64,000 nucleotides of DNA from Pseudoneurospora amorphoporcata (GCA_033297205.1 MU859164.1:59745-123744), one strand, 5' to 3'; shown: positions 44,719-56,100, numbered from the stretch's first letter. A program made the numbers and translations. Notes: generated by a model not told the origin, from the sequence alone.

Positions 44719-45960
44719 CTATCTTCTCAGATAAACCTCCAGCAAACCCAACGGCCCATCATCAAAGACATTCCTGATTTCATATCTCTCGTCCGCCTGC
44801 TTCAGAAGCTGCTCAAACTCGGCCTTCGTGCGTTGTTTAGCCCCAGTTGACCAGCATCACCATATCGACCTGGCGTATATTGCGCTCCTGATAACGTGGC
44901 CAGGTTCCAGGTTCGGGGATGATGATATCGTTGATTAGTAGCGGAGTTTCGGGGCTCGAGTTCTTCAGACCAGGGACAAAGGCCTTGAAGATTGTGACCA
45001 CGTCCTTGTCGGCCCAATTGTGAGTGCACTGGCGGATCAGGAAAGCCGCGGCATCATTGATAGGCTTGGGATCGAAGAAGCTATGCTGCATGTATCGAAC
45101 AGGGGGGGGGGGAGTTCTTGGATGAGAGATTCCTTGCCTTCAGCGAGCATGTCGGCGTTGGGGTCCTGCACGATAAAGTCCAAATCGGGGTAGATCCGTT
45201 TCCAGTGTCAGACCAAGTCATGAGTCAAGAGGAGGCAGAGAAACAAAGACTTACCAGGGCCAAGCTCTTGGAGATGTGACCATTACCACCGCCGACATTA
45301 ACGACGGTCCCTTTAAGAGCAGACCAATTAAACCCGTCCTTGAGCAAGTAGTCAAGATAGGGGTCCATTTACCTCAGGCCCGCCATAGCCTTCGCGAACC
45401 GCCGAGCCTTCTCCGGATCTCTTTAGTAGAACTCAAAGATGCCAACGCCATGTCTAGTAACGAAGGGGTTGAGGTTTTGGTGCGCCTTGTAAGGGTTGGC
45501 CTTAAAACTCACATTGCAGTCGGCAGCCGCCTTGAGCATCTCATCAAGAGAGTAGTGGACGACGGCCCGGAGCTGCTCATCTTGCTGAATCAGAGAGAGG
45601 AGGGACTGTGAGAAACGCTTCTAGGCTGTAGCTCCTCGAAGATCCTGTAGGTCCTGAGCTATCGGATGATACGGCTGGTACGGTCCACATCAAGGCCTGC
45701 CTTCTTGGCCAGATCCTCAACTACAATATCCCCATGGCCGGTACGTGCTGGAAGAAGTCGAAGTCGAGAGCGACCTGAAGGGCATCCAGATCGTAACCGG
45801 TTGCAGCAGAAGGCTCTGAGCCACTTCCTAGGACCGTCGATGAGGAGTTGCAGATCTTCCAGGTTCGCCTTGAGAGACGCGCGAGTTCCTATCCCAGCTC
45901 CCTCTGGCATTCGCTCTCGCAAACGCAGACGAGTCGTGGGATAAACTCTTCCCTAAACTA
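44719..45960 (-). pseudogene. O-methyltransferase (family 2), decayed
   Basis: On the minus strand: N-terminal LKANLEDLQLLIDGPRKWLRAF, LQVALDFDFFQHVP and VVEDLAKKAGLDVDRTSRIIR, then the SAM-binding glycine loop VVNVGGGNGHISKSLA (near 45300), HSFFDPKPINDAAAFLIRQC, and the end FEQLLKQADERYEIRNVFDDG ... LLEVYLRR. These are in three frames: at least two frameshifts (near 45735-45800 and 44850) and stops prevent translation. The glycine loop and the NDIIIPEPGTW block are typical of plant/fungal natural-product O-methyltransferases. No other biosynthetic gene lies nearby. Confidence 0.8.
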
Positions 45961-46289
45961 CCTCTACAGCGGCAAATGCTCCACATCGCCATCTACGACT
46001 CATTATATGAGATAGATCACGAATGATGGGAATGATGTTGATTGAGGGATCCAGCTAACTGAGGCTGGAAGGGATCGCCAGCTATATAGAGCTGGCGATA
46101 CAAAGAGAAGGAAGGTCTGCAAAGGAGGGGATTCTGGGAAGTGCCAGAACCGCTGTCAAAGAGGGTGCCTGCAGGGCACACGACTAGCGGTCTGTGCAGC
46201 AAACGCCCAGAATCTTCTCACAATATGTCTTGATAATACATCGGTTATAAGAGGCCTTCGTGGCACGCCGGCGACATCATCACAGGCAG

Positions 46290-47360
46290 CCTTCCTCGAC
46301 TTTAGAGATACCCGGAAATCTTACGGCCAGGACTGGTGGACGTCCGCTGGGTCCCCGGCCACAAGGGTATTACAGGCAACGAAATCGCTGACGAGCTTGC
46401 TAAAGCGGGCACTGAAGGGGGAGAGGTAGTCAACGAAGGCTTGGCTACCCTTGCGCATTCAAGGCGGCTTGCTAAGAGGGAGACGCGTACGGATTTCATG
46501 GTGGGCCGCGAACAAGCCAGAGTCTTATGCAGACTAGCGGCTGGGGGTCTCTATCAAGCCCAACGACGAACTAAAAGAGTTGGACAGACGCTCTTTACAC
46601 CACCTCCTCGCGGCCAGGTCTGGCCACGGTGACTTCAAGAACTATCACGAAAGGTTCGAGCACGAGGACGCGCTGCTGACATGCTAGTGTGGCAGCTGGA
46701 AGACCCCCTTCCACCCCTTCCACTGCAGGAAGGCATATGCGATTTCTCCGGTCACAGGCGAAGCGGCTACGCGGGAGAATCTCTCCCTAGCTATTGGAAT
46801 TTACTGGCGGCGCTTCATCGCTAGGATCCAGACCTCGCACTTCTTTTCATGAACTTGCACGAGAAAGGCATGGCGCCAGTCACTCTGGTAACAGCACATC
46901 GACGACGGGGGCACGGCTGACAACCTTACGGGGTTTTTACGGGGTGAAGGTGTGGAGGTTGGCCACGGCCACGACATCGAGAGGGTTACGGTGGACTTGG
47001 ACAGGCTAGTTTACCGTGTAAGGAGACGGGAGGAGGCCTTGCGGGAGGAGGAGAGCGAGGGCGAGAGCGAGGAGGAGTGATTTTGCCTTTTCTTCTGTCT
47101 TTTCCTTTGTTCTACGGGTCCTGCCATATACTGGCGGCTCTCTCACTGGGCGATTCGATTGGAGGTGTTGGGCCGCGTTTACGCTATGGGCAACACGTGA
47201 TTTACACTGGCAATAAGCCTCGGGTTGCCCTCGGATTAATGGTTTTGGTGGACAGTTAGGGCACTGCTCCTATTTTTGTACGCTAGATTCACCGATGTGG
47301 CACGTCTCATGCCCTACGGGAGGCGGAAGTAGACGTTAAAAATAACAACAACAACAATTC
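46290..47360 (+). mobile_element. LINE (non-LTR retrotransposon) 3' fragment
   Basis: Begins inside an RNase H domain: VRWVPGHKGITGNEIADELAKAG carries the conserved H-x4-G-N-E-x-A-D. It is followed by the usual C-terminal Cys-rich region (SGHGDFKNYHERFEHEDALL, partly out of frame), an acidic end (GESEEE) and a 3' end AGACGTTAAAAATAACAACAACAAC. The tail is an AAC-rich simple repeat in place of poly-A, as in several fungal LINEs. The reverse transcriptase and ORF1 are missing, so this is a 5'-truncated copy with internal decay. Confidence 0.82.
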
Positions 47361-47364
47361 AGGC

Positions 47365-47794
47365 CTAGGGTTACTGAGCCTGTGGCCTCAAGGCTTAGCA
47401 ATAGCCTCATCCATGTCTTGTGACCTCAAGCATCAAAACTATCGAGCCAACCATCAAACTGCCGACGACTCTAAGCATCATCACGAAACAACCACAGTCA
47501 ATCAAGTAGAAGAAGGGCGGCCGGGCAAAGGCCGGCGCCAAAAGGAAGAAGCAGAATGGCTGAAAACATTTAGAAGATCTACGTGTGTACAGACAAGACT
47601 AGATAGACTCTCATCGATGCCTCGTAGCCTTAGGCACACAAGGCTCGGTACGTACCGACCTTCTTTGACATAAGAAGGCCCTGAAGCCCGACCCTCTCAT
47701 GAAAGCTGAAAGGAATCAACAAGGCCTTTGAGACCAAAGAAGTTATTAGCTGAAATAAACTCTGTTCCAAGCCCAGAATACTGCCCTCGTCCCA
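47365..47794 (-). mobile_element. Diverged solo LTR, family A, copy 3
   Basis: Aligns by eye with 51267-51849: shared blocks include GGCTTAGCA.AGCCTCA, AAGAAGGCC.TGAAGCCC, CAACAAGGCCTT.GAGACCAAAGAAGTT and TGTTCCAAGCCCAGAA. Differences are numerous and mostly transitions. Its ends have lost the TGTCACA form, and no target duplication could be fixed. Confidence 0.65.
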
Positions 47795-47939
47795 CCTGGC
47801 GCTTGAATCGAGGACAAAATAAGGAAAAGGCCCTAGAACACTGTGTTTTCTCGAGGTTAGGAGGGGGCATTGGGCTCTGTGCGGGTTGAGTAGGCATATG
47901 AGGGGATCTCCAGAGTGCGATAAGCATATACGACCATAC

Positions 47940-48302
47940 TGTGACGAACGGCAGTCTGATCTGCCTAAATGGGATAGCAGAAGGTAGTAACTATTAGAGT
48001 CGTTCGGTGAAGCTAAAAGGTTCATAACAAGAACGTTTGTAATACTGGTCTCAATGATGGTGATTAAGGTCAATTGACTATTGTCGAACTATCTGATAAT
48101 CTGAGTTCTCCAGTTATCCCTTTATATATCCTCGCCCTCTGCGAGATATATGTCTCCGGCTACTCACAAGCTGTGAGTCCCATAAGGCTATCTAGTGCTT
48201 TTCGGGGCTCACTTTCGTGGTGGTGTGCCTGGCTCACCCCAAAACCCGTGAGCTATAGTTTCCTTCCGAGGCCTGTGTGTCTTCCCGGTCTTGGGGGTTA
48301 CA
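47940..48302 (+). mobile_element. Putative solo LTR, family B
   Basis: Starts TGTGACGAACGGCAGTCTG and probably ends GGGGGTTACA. Its first ~95 bases recur almost unchanged at 63909-64000. The right end is inferred from the TG...CA rule. Flanking 5-mers do not match, so the boundary or the insertion history is uncertain. It lies just upstream of the surviving part of the receptor pseudogene and may have cut its 5' half. Confidence 0.6.
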
Positions 48303-48330
48303 CGGTCTAGCCTCTTTTTGCCGGTTGTGT

Positions 48331-49384
48331 TACCAAAACGGGATGGGATGATTGGTTCATGCTGATTGCGACGGTATGCCTTCCCTTCCCTCTAATCTCG
48401 AAAATACTACACTAACCTGAGTGTAATAGATCTTCGGCATAGCAGTCTCAGTCTGCGTCATCCTCGCCTCCACCACCTACGGCTGGGACAAACACATCTA
48501 CGACCTAACTATGGCGCAGCTCTCCCAAGGGCGTCAAATCTCCATGGCCATCCAAGCCGTCTTCATCATTTCGTCGTCCTGCGCTAAAGTGTCCATCCTT
48601 GTCCCCTACCTCGCGTTAGCACCCCTCGACTCTTGGTTCCGGCGTTTAACCAAATACGCAATCGTCTTCATCGTCGCAATGAACTCGGGCTCTTTCATCT
48701 TGCTATTCACGCAATGCACACCCTTAACTTCCTACTAGGACATCTTGCGCAGCGATGACGATTGCATCCCCGAAGGATTTCCCTTGATGACCCAAGCCAT
48801 ACTCACGGCAGTAGCCGATTTCATCGCCTGGGTTCTTCCCTTGCCAACATTTTACAAGGCGCAAATACCGATCCACCAGCGCGTCATTTTGATCGTCTTG
48901 TTCAGCTTCGGTCTGTTCGTGGTATTTGCAGCCTGCATCAGGACGTACTGGATCTATTACGTAGTCTGGAAGACGTGGGATCCGACCTGGGAAGGGATAT
49001 AGCTGTGGACGTGGACGGCGGTGGAGATTCATTTTGGGTATTATGTGTGGGTGTGTACCGTACTTTAAGTCTCTCTTCCGGTTTTGGAAGGGGAATAGTA
49101 GTAAGAAGGGGAGTTCGGCGGGGAAGAGTTGGTCTGGTTCTCGCGGGGGTGCGGGGGGTGTGGTGGGAGGGAGTAAAATCTTGACGACGAGTAGAGTGGA
49201 AGTTGGTGTAAGAAAATGTGTGAATTTTAGGAGTGAGAGGAGTGAAGAACCACTTAGTCCAAGCGGAGGGAATAATACGATGGTGACGGTGGATTGTGGG
49301 GGGGAGGAAATGGAGTTGCAGGAGAAGAGGATGAACGCGTTTAGTTCGAGGGATGTGGAGGATCAGAGACCGGGGTATAGTTAG
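48331..49384 (+). pseudogene. Rhodopsin/PTH11-like seven-helix membrane protein, decayed
   Basis: Reads TKTGWDDWFMLIAT, an intron (about 48375-48429, GTATGC...AATAG), then IFGIAVSVCVILASTTYGWD, hydrophobic helices (AIQAVFIISSSCAKVSILVP, YAIVFIVAMNSGSFILLF, RVILIVLFSFGLFVVFAACI) and the Gly/Ser-rich cytoplasmic tail to 49384. The WDDW and YGWD motifs suit the fungal rhodopsin-domain family. TAG codons at 48736-48738 and 49000-49002 and a one-base frame change near 49036 disable it. The 5' part (first helix) is missing, replaced by the LTR at 47940-48302. Confidence 0.78.
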
Positions 49385-50457
49385 AGGTAAGACCAAAGGG
49401 GGAGATATGAGGGCGGTTGGGGGTTCGAGTTTGATGGTGCGAGGGGGATGTATAGTAAGAGTTTATCGGGCGGGAGCACGTTTGGGAATAGGGTTGAGAT
49501 TAGACCGGGGAGGTGATGACCATTGAAAGAAGGGAAGATGGATACCGGATGAGCGTATGCGTTATGGTTTATGTCGATCGTTTTTAATTTACTTTGTGAA
49601 TGTCCAAACGTAGGGTTAACCGTTGGCTGTGAATGCGATAATGCGTTCGAGAAGACGGCGTGCGGAGAGTTTTGACGATGGCTGAAGTGAGAGGAGACCG
49701 GATTGTGAGGAGAGGCCCGTGGTGGTGTGTCTGACTGGTCTCCTTCATCACTCATGGGGTTTCGAAAGGCCTGATCTGTTAATCTGGTCGTATGGGAATA
49801 AAGGCAAACGATTCGAAAAGGAAATGGGAATATATGGGTGTTGGTGCTTATTCGGGACGGGATGGAACAAGATGCAAACTGTCTCGAGGAGAGGAAGTTA
49901 ATGCTTATATAGCCCGAACCCTGAATATACACCCACTGTAACGACAGCACGCTTAAGCACATTCCCCGCTGCATGACGCGAACGCACTAATAACGCCGAT
50001 AAGGCGGCATCCCCAGAGCGACATTGTTGACTTTCCGTTGCCTTTTCCCAAACATCAACTTTTGTGTCCAAATTGTCAGCCATTGAACACCAGCGCCGGC
50101 CGCTCCAAAGAATTCTAACACGACACCCAACTTCACCTATCATATCCATTCCCTGGACGAACCACCTTCTGCGAGCCGGACTGTTGCCAGCGCGTCACAT
50201 CCCGCACCCCCCCGCGATCTCTAGGTCAAGCCTCGTCGACTGCGACCCATTGACCTCCCACCTCAACGGTGCCATACCACATCAGCACGTTATTTGAACA
50301 GCCAGGCCATCGTGTACTCCCAGCTCCGCGAATCTCTGCGAACCGAGCTACACTCAGCGCGTTGCAACCGCAAGCGCCCCGCGATCCTTGAGTACCAGCT
50401 TCCACCACTCGAACACCCGACTGCTCGACAGCCCTAGACTAGCGACGAAGACACAAG
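49385..50457. other. Intergenic
   Basis: About 1.1 kb. A minus-strand open frame of 197 codons (49381-49974) has Ser/Pro/His-rich, repeat-like composition and no motifs, so it was not called. Confidence 0.35.
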
Positions 50458-52563
50458 ATGCCACCCCCCGCCAGAAAACGTCGACGCACCTCCCCCTCCC
50501 CTGAGCCCAACCCGCGCCAGTCCTCCACATCCTCCCCATCAGTCCTCTCCCCATCAGCCCTCGAATAAGTAGACGAGCAAGAAGCGCAACCAACATTCTA
50601 CAACACAACCTTCTCCCTCCACCGCGTCTCTCCCTTATATATCGGTCCACAACCACTCGATCGACAACGATTACTACTTCTTTCCTCGAGATTGCGCGAG
50701 GTGTTGGTGGGGGATATAGTGAAGGGTATTGAGGTTGGACTTGCATTAGGTAGGCAAGAGGGAGAGGATGGCGGTGGTGGTGGGATGGGGAGGGCGGGGG
50801 GGTTGGTTGGGGTGGATGTAAGATGGGTGAACATGGGGAAGGTGTTGGGGATTGCAGGGGAGGGAGAGGAGGGGGGTGAAGAGGGCGAAGACGGGATGGG
50901 TGATGAGGAGGAGGATGGAGGAAGGGGAGAGGCAAATGATAATAATAGGAGGGGCGAGATGGATGGGACAGAAACAGGGAGGGCAGAATTGGATTGGAGT
51001 GGACCGGTTGGGCAGGTGAAAGAGAAGAAAGCACTGCATATTCTCCTGAGGTATGAGATGGCTGAGTGTACCGCTTTGCTCCTCCCCTCTACCTACATAT
51101 CCTCTTCCTCCGCCGCCGCCGACAACGACGACGAGCAACAACCACCCTCAACAAGCCAGTTTATGATCTCTGGAAGGCAGCCCACCGACGCGCCAGATCC
51201 GTCACACTTTGTGCACCTCCCTCTCCTCCTCCTCCGCATGCCCGCTCCTCTCAAAGCAGTCATAACTGTCACACGGACATTTGCCCACAGTTTTAGGTTA
51301 GGGTTGCCGAGGCTTAGCAGAGCCTCAACGCCTGGCATCAGCCTTATGAATGCCCGGCGGCCGCAGGCCGCGAGACTCAACCTCACTTCGGCCGGACTCT
51401 CGGCCATCAGCACTGCTTACCCGAACTCCTCCCGACGCTACCGGCTAGCGAGCCAAACCCTGGAAGTGCCGAAGACGCTGATGAAGCACCACGAGACGAT
51501 CCCAATCTCGAGACGATCCCAGTCTCGAGACGATCCCAATCTTCCCAGAAGCAACCACAGCCAACCAAACAAGAAGCAAGGCGCACGGATGAAGGACAAC
51601 GCCAAAAGGAAGATAGAGAATGGATGAAGGCATTCAGGAAGTTCCACATGTATGATAGATGCCTTGAAGCCTCAGGCGACAAGGCTTGATGCGGGCCTCA
51701 AGAACGTACCGATTCCGTTTGGCATAAGAAGGCCTTGAAGCCCAACCTTCTCCTGGAGGTTGAGAAGATCAACAAGGCCTTCGAGACCAAAGAAGTTTAT
51801 CAGCGGAATTGAACTATTGTTCCAAGCCCAGAAACCTGCCCTTGTCACAATAACCGATTTTCTATCAACAACCTTCGACTGCCACATCTCTTCTCTCCGC
51901 CTAGGGACTCGAAGTCTGGTACAATCATGGGAATTATGGATCTCAACAGCCGGGTTGCTAACGACAGGAGGAACGGGGAAGGATGTAGTCCTCAGTCTTG
52001 GGTTCTATATCCCTCCTCCTGACAACGACAACAATGGGAACATCAGTGGTGCTACAGGGGAAGATAATGCGCAAGAACCGCTGGGGATGAAGAGTATAGA
52101 TGTCATCATCCCCGGCACTGAAGTACGCTCGTTCGTCAGGGCTGGGGAGCTGCTCGTGGTCAATGGTGGGAAAGAAACGGAGAAAGGAAAGGGTGGAAAC
52201 AAGGAAAAGCAAACGTGGGAAACAAACCCCTCCAAGCGACTTAAACTTGCCGGCAGGTTAGGAGAGGAGGGGTGGGAGTGGCGGTGTTCCTCTTCTGGAG
52301 ACAACGATGCGGAGAAAGAGAGAAAGTCACCCTTTACCGAAGCCCTAGGAAAGTACTTGGATAAGCACCTAGGTCTCAATTTGTTCCATCCTGGGGTGAG
52401 GGTGACGAAAATCGCATGTGGGGGGTTTGTGATGTCGGAGGAATGGGTGAAGGTTTTTACTCCGAGGGAGGGGGAAAAGAGAAGGCAGAGGGCAGGGGTG
52501 TGGAAGTTGGTTGGGGGGTTGGTTGGGAAGGCTGAAGGCTATGGTGGGAAGGCGCTCGCCTGA
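50458..52563 (+). pseudogene. FTA1: Kinetochore Fta1/CENP-L gene, interrupted
   Basis: After MPPPARKRRRTSPSPEPN the frame has TAA at 50566-50568 (a CAA codon would fit), then FYNTTFSLHRVSPLYIGPQP and RLREVLVGDIVKGIEVGL, the start of the Fta1 (Sim4 complex, CENP-L) domain. Further conserved-looking blocks are GRAELDWSGPVGQ and the C-terminal LGLNLFHPGVRVTKIACGGFV. The frame is split at PAPLKAVIT by a solo LTR (51267-51849) with target duplication ATAAC. The reading frames on the two sides meet exactly if the LTR and one duplication are set aside. Fta1 links centromeric chromatin to the inner kinetochore in fission yeast. An intact copy elsewhere must be assumed. Confidence 0.78.
51267..51849 (-). 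mobile_element. Solo LTR, family A, copy 2
   Basis: 583 bases, plus-strand ends TGTCACACGG and CCCTTGTCACA, flanked by ATAAC (51262-51266 and 51850-51854). Matches 34762-35217 in opposite orientation but is about 127 bases longer, partly through three tandem copies of an 18-base CGAGACGATCCCAATCT-like unit at about 51489-51542. Confidence 0.9.
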
Positions 52564-52639
52564 ACTATGAAGATGGCGGTGGTTTGGGCTGGAGGGGGTG
52601 ATAGTTGACGGGAGGCTGCCCTACCCCAAAGTGACGGCC

Positions 52640-52850
52640 GCGTCTTTCTGTGATTAGATAGGGACTCCCCTCTCACCAACAACGACGCCTTTGGCATTCG
52701 CAAAGAGGTTCAGACTCTTCTCCACCTCGCCCCCGAGGACATCCCTAGTTGCCACAAGGTCCCCGGTTTTGCCCTCGTGCCCAAGAACGACACTGTCCGC
52801 CAGACCCTCCTGGCTTAAAAAGATGAGATTGGTGCCCATTTTGGCTGCTT
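52640..52850 (+). pseudogene. Scrap of a possible retroelement ORF1
   Basis: One frame reads DSPLTNNDAFGIRKEVQTLL, HLAPEDIPSCHKVPGFALVP, KNDTVRQTLLA, TAA at 52816-52818 (CAA would fit) and KDEIGAHFG. This looks like a piece of a fungal LINE ORF1 (gag-like) protein or another multi-copy family. The assignment is tentative. Confidence 0.35.
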
Positions 52851-52855
52851 TTTTT

Positions 52856-52916
52856 AGTTGTTGTTGTTGTTATTATTTTTAACGTCTACTTCCGCCTCCC
52901 GTAGGGCATGAGACGT
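52856..52916 (-). mobile_element. Extreme 3' end of the LINE, very short copy
   Basis: On the minus strand, ACGTCTCATGCCCTACGGG through AGGCGGAAGTAGACG and TTAAAAATAATAACAACAAC repeats the last ~60 bases of the LINE at 46290-47360, including the AAC-rich tail. It is a severely 5'-truncated insertion. Confidence 0.8.
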
Positions 52917-53138
52917 TTGAAAAGATGCGTGTTATGATTGAGTGAGATCTATACTGCGCTGGAACGACCTGGGTGATTTAGAAACCATGAACAGCAATAC
53001 CATACTGGGCTGATGGAGTGATTATGGCAGTTGTTACTTTTCTCATCTAAACAGCGAGCCGCACTCGCGTATGAAGACACAAATTGTTTGCTATTTGGGC
53101 GCCAGTCAAGCTTTGAAGGTCTCGACTTCAACCACCGT

Positions 53139-56100
53139 TCACTTCGATCTTCCAAACTGCAGACTACTAAGATATATACTCCAGAAGAGAGACAGCAGCG
53201 CAAGCATAATCGAAATCGGGACAGATGGATTCTGCAGGTCAGTATTTTGTCCCAAAGGAGAAACCCAACACACAAAAAAGACCAGCATCGGGAACATGCA
53301 AACAAAGTTGTAGCATAGCACCCATCGGAGACTGATATCCTCCCGTGCGTAAATTCCCCAGAAGACTTCCCTTTTGTCCCCTCCCTCCTCAAGTTCGGTT
53401 ATCTTCTTTGGAAGATATCCTAAGAGACTGTGAGATTGATGTCCTAGTATCCTGCACTTGTGGTAGCGATGGTGAATTCCTTGGGTTTCGTGACACGCAT
53501 AGAAGCGCTTTCGAAACTCGTGTTTACTGACTGGGATGCCGTCTATTGGTTTTGGCTGATACTCATAGTCGGGATTTACCGCATCGGGAAAAGAGTCTTT
53601 CTGTTTGGGGGCAAACTCATGATCGTCAAACTTCTCGCACTAAGGTTAAAATATTATTAGCTAGGTTCTATGCCTGTAAACTAATGAGTTGGGTATCAGG
53701 AACGAGTAAAACCTCTAATACATGCCTTGTAGAAGTCACAATGAGAGTACCGCCAGATACTGAACCAACTACGGAGCCGTCCACGAAGGCGGAAATAATT
53801 CTCCTTCAACGTGCCGAAGACTTGACAATCATCAAGTCCAGTGACGCATATTTGTGCCAGCTTATAGTCTGTGCCCTGGCTTACAATGAAAAGAACGCGA
53901 CGGTCGGGTTGGCCTATGCCGATCATAGTTGCGCCATTACCCCCCGCTATCTGAGGTTGAGAAGCGGGCGGATGATCTCTGTGGTTGTTTCCAGGAGATT
54001 GGCCGGGAGTCTGGTTATTTCTCTGAGCGCCCTGGTCACTAGAAGTCGGTGGATGTGGAGTAGGACGAGATTGTGGGTTTTGGAGAGGGAGTAGAAGGAT
54101 GCTGGACCGAGGAAGTTTGCGAATGATTGATTTGAGGCGTTTGGTAAAAGGTAAAGGAACTTCTGCCCATCTCTTTTCACCGCATGTCTATAATAATATT
54201 GGTTAGCATTTATCTGTCCTAGAAATTATCTTCCTAAAACTCAAGTTAAAACGACTACTTACGCATTCCCAGGATATACGCGTTTCCCCTCCCTCCAACG
54301 GCCTTAAGTAGGGTGCCAATGGCCACCAATCCCAATGCTCCCCGGTCCAGTGCTCTACGGCATTCTGAAAATAGTTGATGGCCTTGCTTACATATCCACG
54401 CTCCTCTTCACCATCGTAGAATCGAATCTCATGCGGATCAATATATTGCAACTCCGCGACTAGATTGGAAAGCTCGTAGCGGGTAACATAGGTATGATAT
54501 TTATGATCATCCTTTGACCACACTGCGATTAGGTCCCGGAGTCTAGATCGCAGCGATGGATAAACAAACTCATGAAGTCGGCGACGGAGGGCTTGATAAG
54601 CGAGGCTTTCTAAAATAAAGCACTTCATTTGGTCCAAATGCTCCAACGAGCCATCATATAGCTCCTCTTCACCAGCTCCGTCATCCACGGAATCTTGATC
54701 ACTGTCTTCATTCGGCTCAGTGAACTCATTGGGGTTATTGAGGTGACGTTGGTTGTTGGGCTTGGCAGACTCGACAGGCTCGACAAGCTTAGCTGGCTTA
54801 TCAGGAGCGAATTCCTTGCTAAGATATTCTTCTACCTTCTTCCGACTGTCCTCGGTATTGTAGGCTTTTGTAATGCTTCTTGGAAACAGGATTTGTGCCT
54901 CATCCATAATAATGGAGGGGGTTGAAAAGAGTTCCCGCGTAATATTGGCTGAATAAGAGCTCACGAACCCTACAACAGCTCGGTGTTGATCACTGGATAT
55001 TTCGGCCTTCAGATCCAGCGCAAAATATTTGAGCAGCTTCCGAAAGTTTTCTCGCATCCTTTCGAGCCCAATTCTCTTTTGAGACTTAGCTGCCGAAATG
55101 AGAGATATTAAAGCTTCATCTTCGGAAAGCAGAGTTGCGAAGTTCTGTGCAAGTAATACCTTGATGTCCGTCACAGATCCTTGGCTCGAAGTGCTAGGAA
55201 GTGAACTCAAAATTGAGAAGACTGAGTCATTGTCGCTGGAGGACACCGATTCGTCACTATCAAAATCACCGGGGTGTCTCTCTTGCGCCTCAGCCTCAAT
55301 ATGGTCTTGCATCAACGCTAGGGCATCTTCATGTCGACCTTGACTATTCCACGTGAAAGCAAGGTTGGCCATGCTCGTCAGCGTGTCTGGGTGGTCGGCT
55401 CCGAGCTTCGCCTTGCTCGTCTCCATCACCTGCACATCCAGATACATTGCTTCAGCCTCCTTTAGCCGGCCCTGAGCCTTATAGAGAAGGGCCAAGCTGT
55501 TAACTGTATCGAGAGTCGATGTATGATCCGGTCCAAGCGCCTTCTCCTTGCCTTCTAGCGCTCGCTGGTACATCGTTTCAGCCTCCTTTAGCCGGCCCTG
55601 AATCGAGTAGAGGATGCCCAAGTTGTGAACTGTATCGAGAGTCGACGTATGATCCGGTCCGAGCGCCTTCTCCTTGCCTTCTAGCGCTCGCTGATACATC
55701 GCTTCAGCCTCCTTTAGCCGGCCCTGATCCGAGTAGAGGGTGCCCAAGCTATGTGTTGCATGACAGATGGTAATGTCTTCAATGTTGCACTCTCCTCCTT
55801 CTAATTCTCCCATCCACCATAAGCACCTCTCCGCATGAGGGAGAAGCCGTCGCTGGAGTACCCAATAATTCTTAGTCGTATCTTGAGGCACCGAAAATCC
55901 TATTAACATTACCGCTAGCCGTAGAAACACTTTCTTCCCAGCCTCATGTTGTATATGCGATATCCATCTATGCACAACCGGATGCATGCTATAGTTGCTT
56001 TGCTCGGACTCTCGGGCCTCGATCATAGAGTAGCGGAGCAGCAGTGTCGCTATGTTGAGAAACTCAACCTCGTTCCATGCTATATCGCGGAGCCATTTGG

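Noticed and set aside
44719..49384. Remnant of a secondary-metabolite cluster (methyltransferase plus membrane receptor)
   Set aside because: No polyketide synthase, peptide synthetase, terpene cyclase or P450 traces between or near them. One methyltransferase wreck is not enough.
49381..49974. 197-codon minus-strand open frame
   Set aside because: Low-complexity Ser/Pro/His composition, no signal, domain or splice evidence.
52654..52839. Minus-strand open frame of 61 codons
   Set aside because: It is the complement of the ORF1-like scrap on the plus strand, which shows the more protein-like, family-like sequence.
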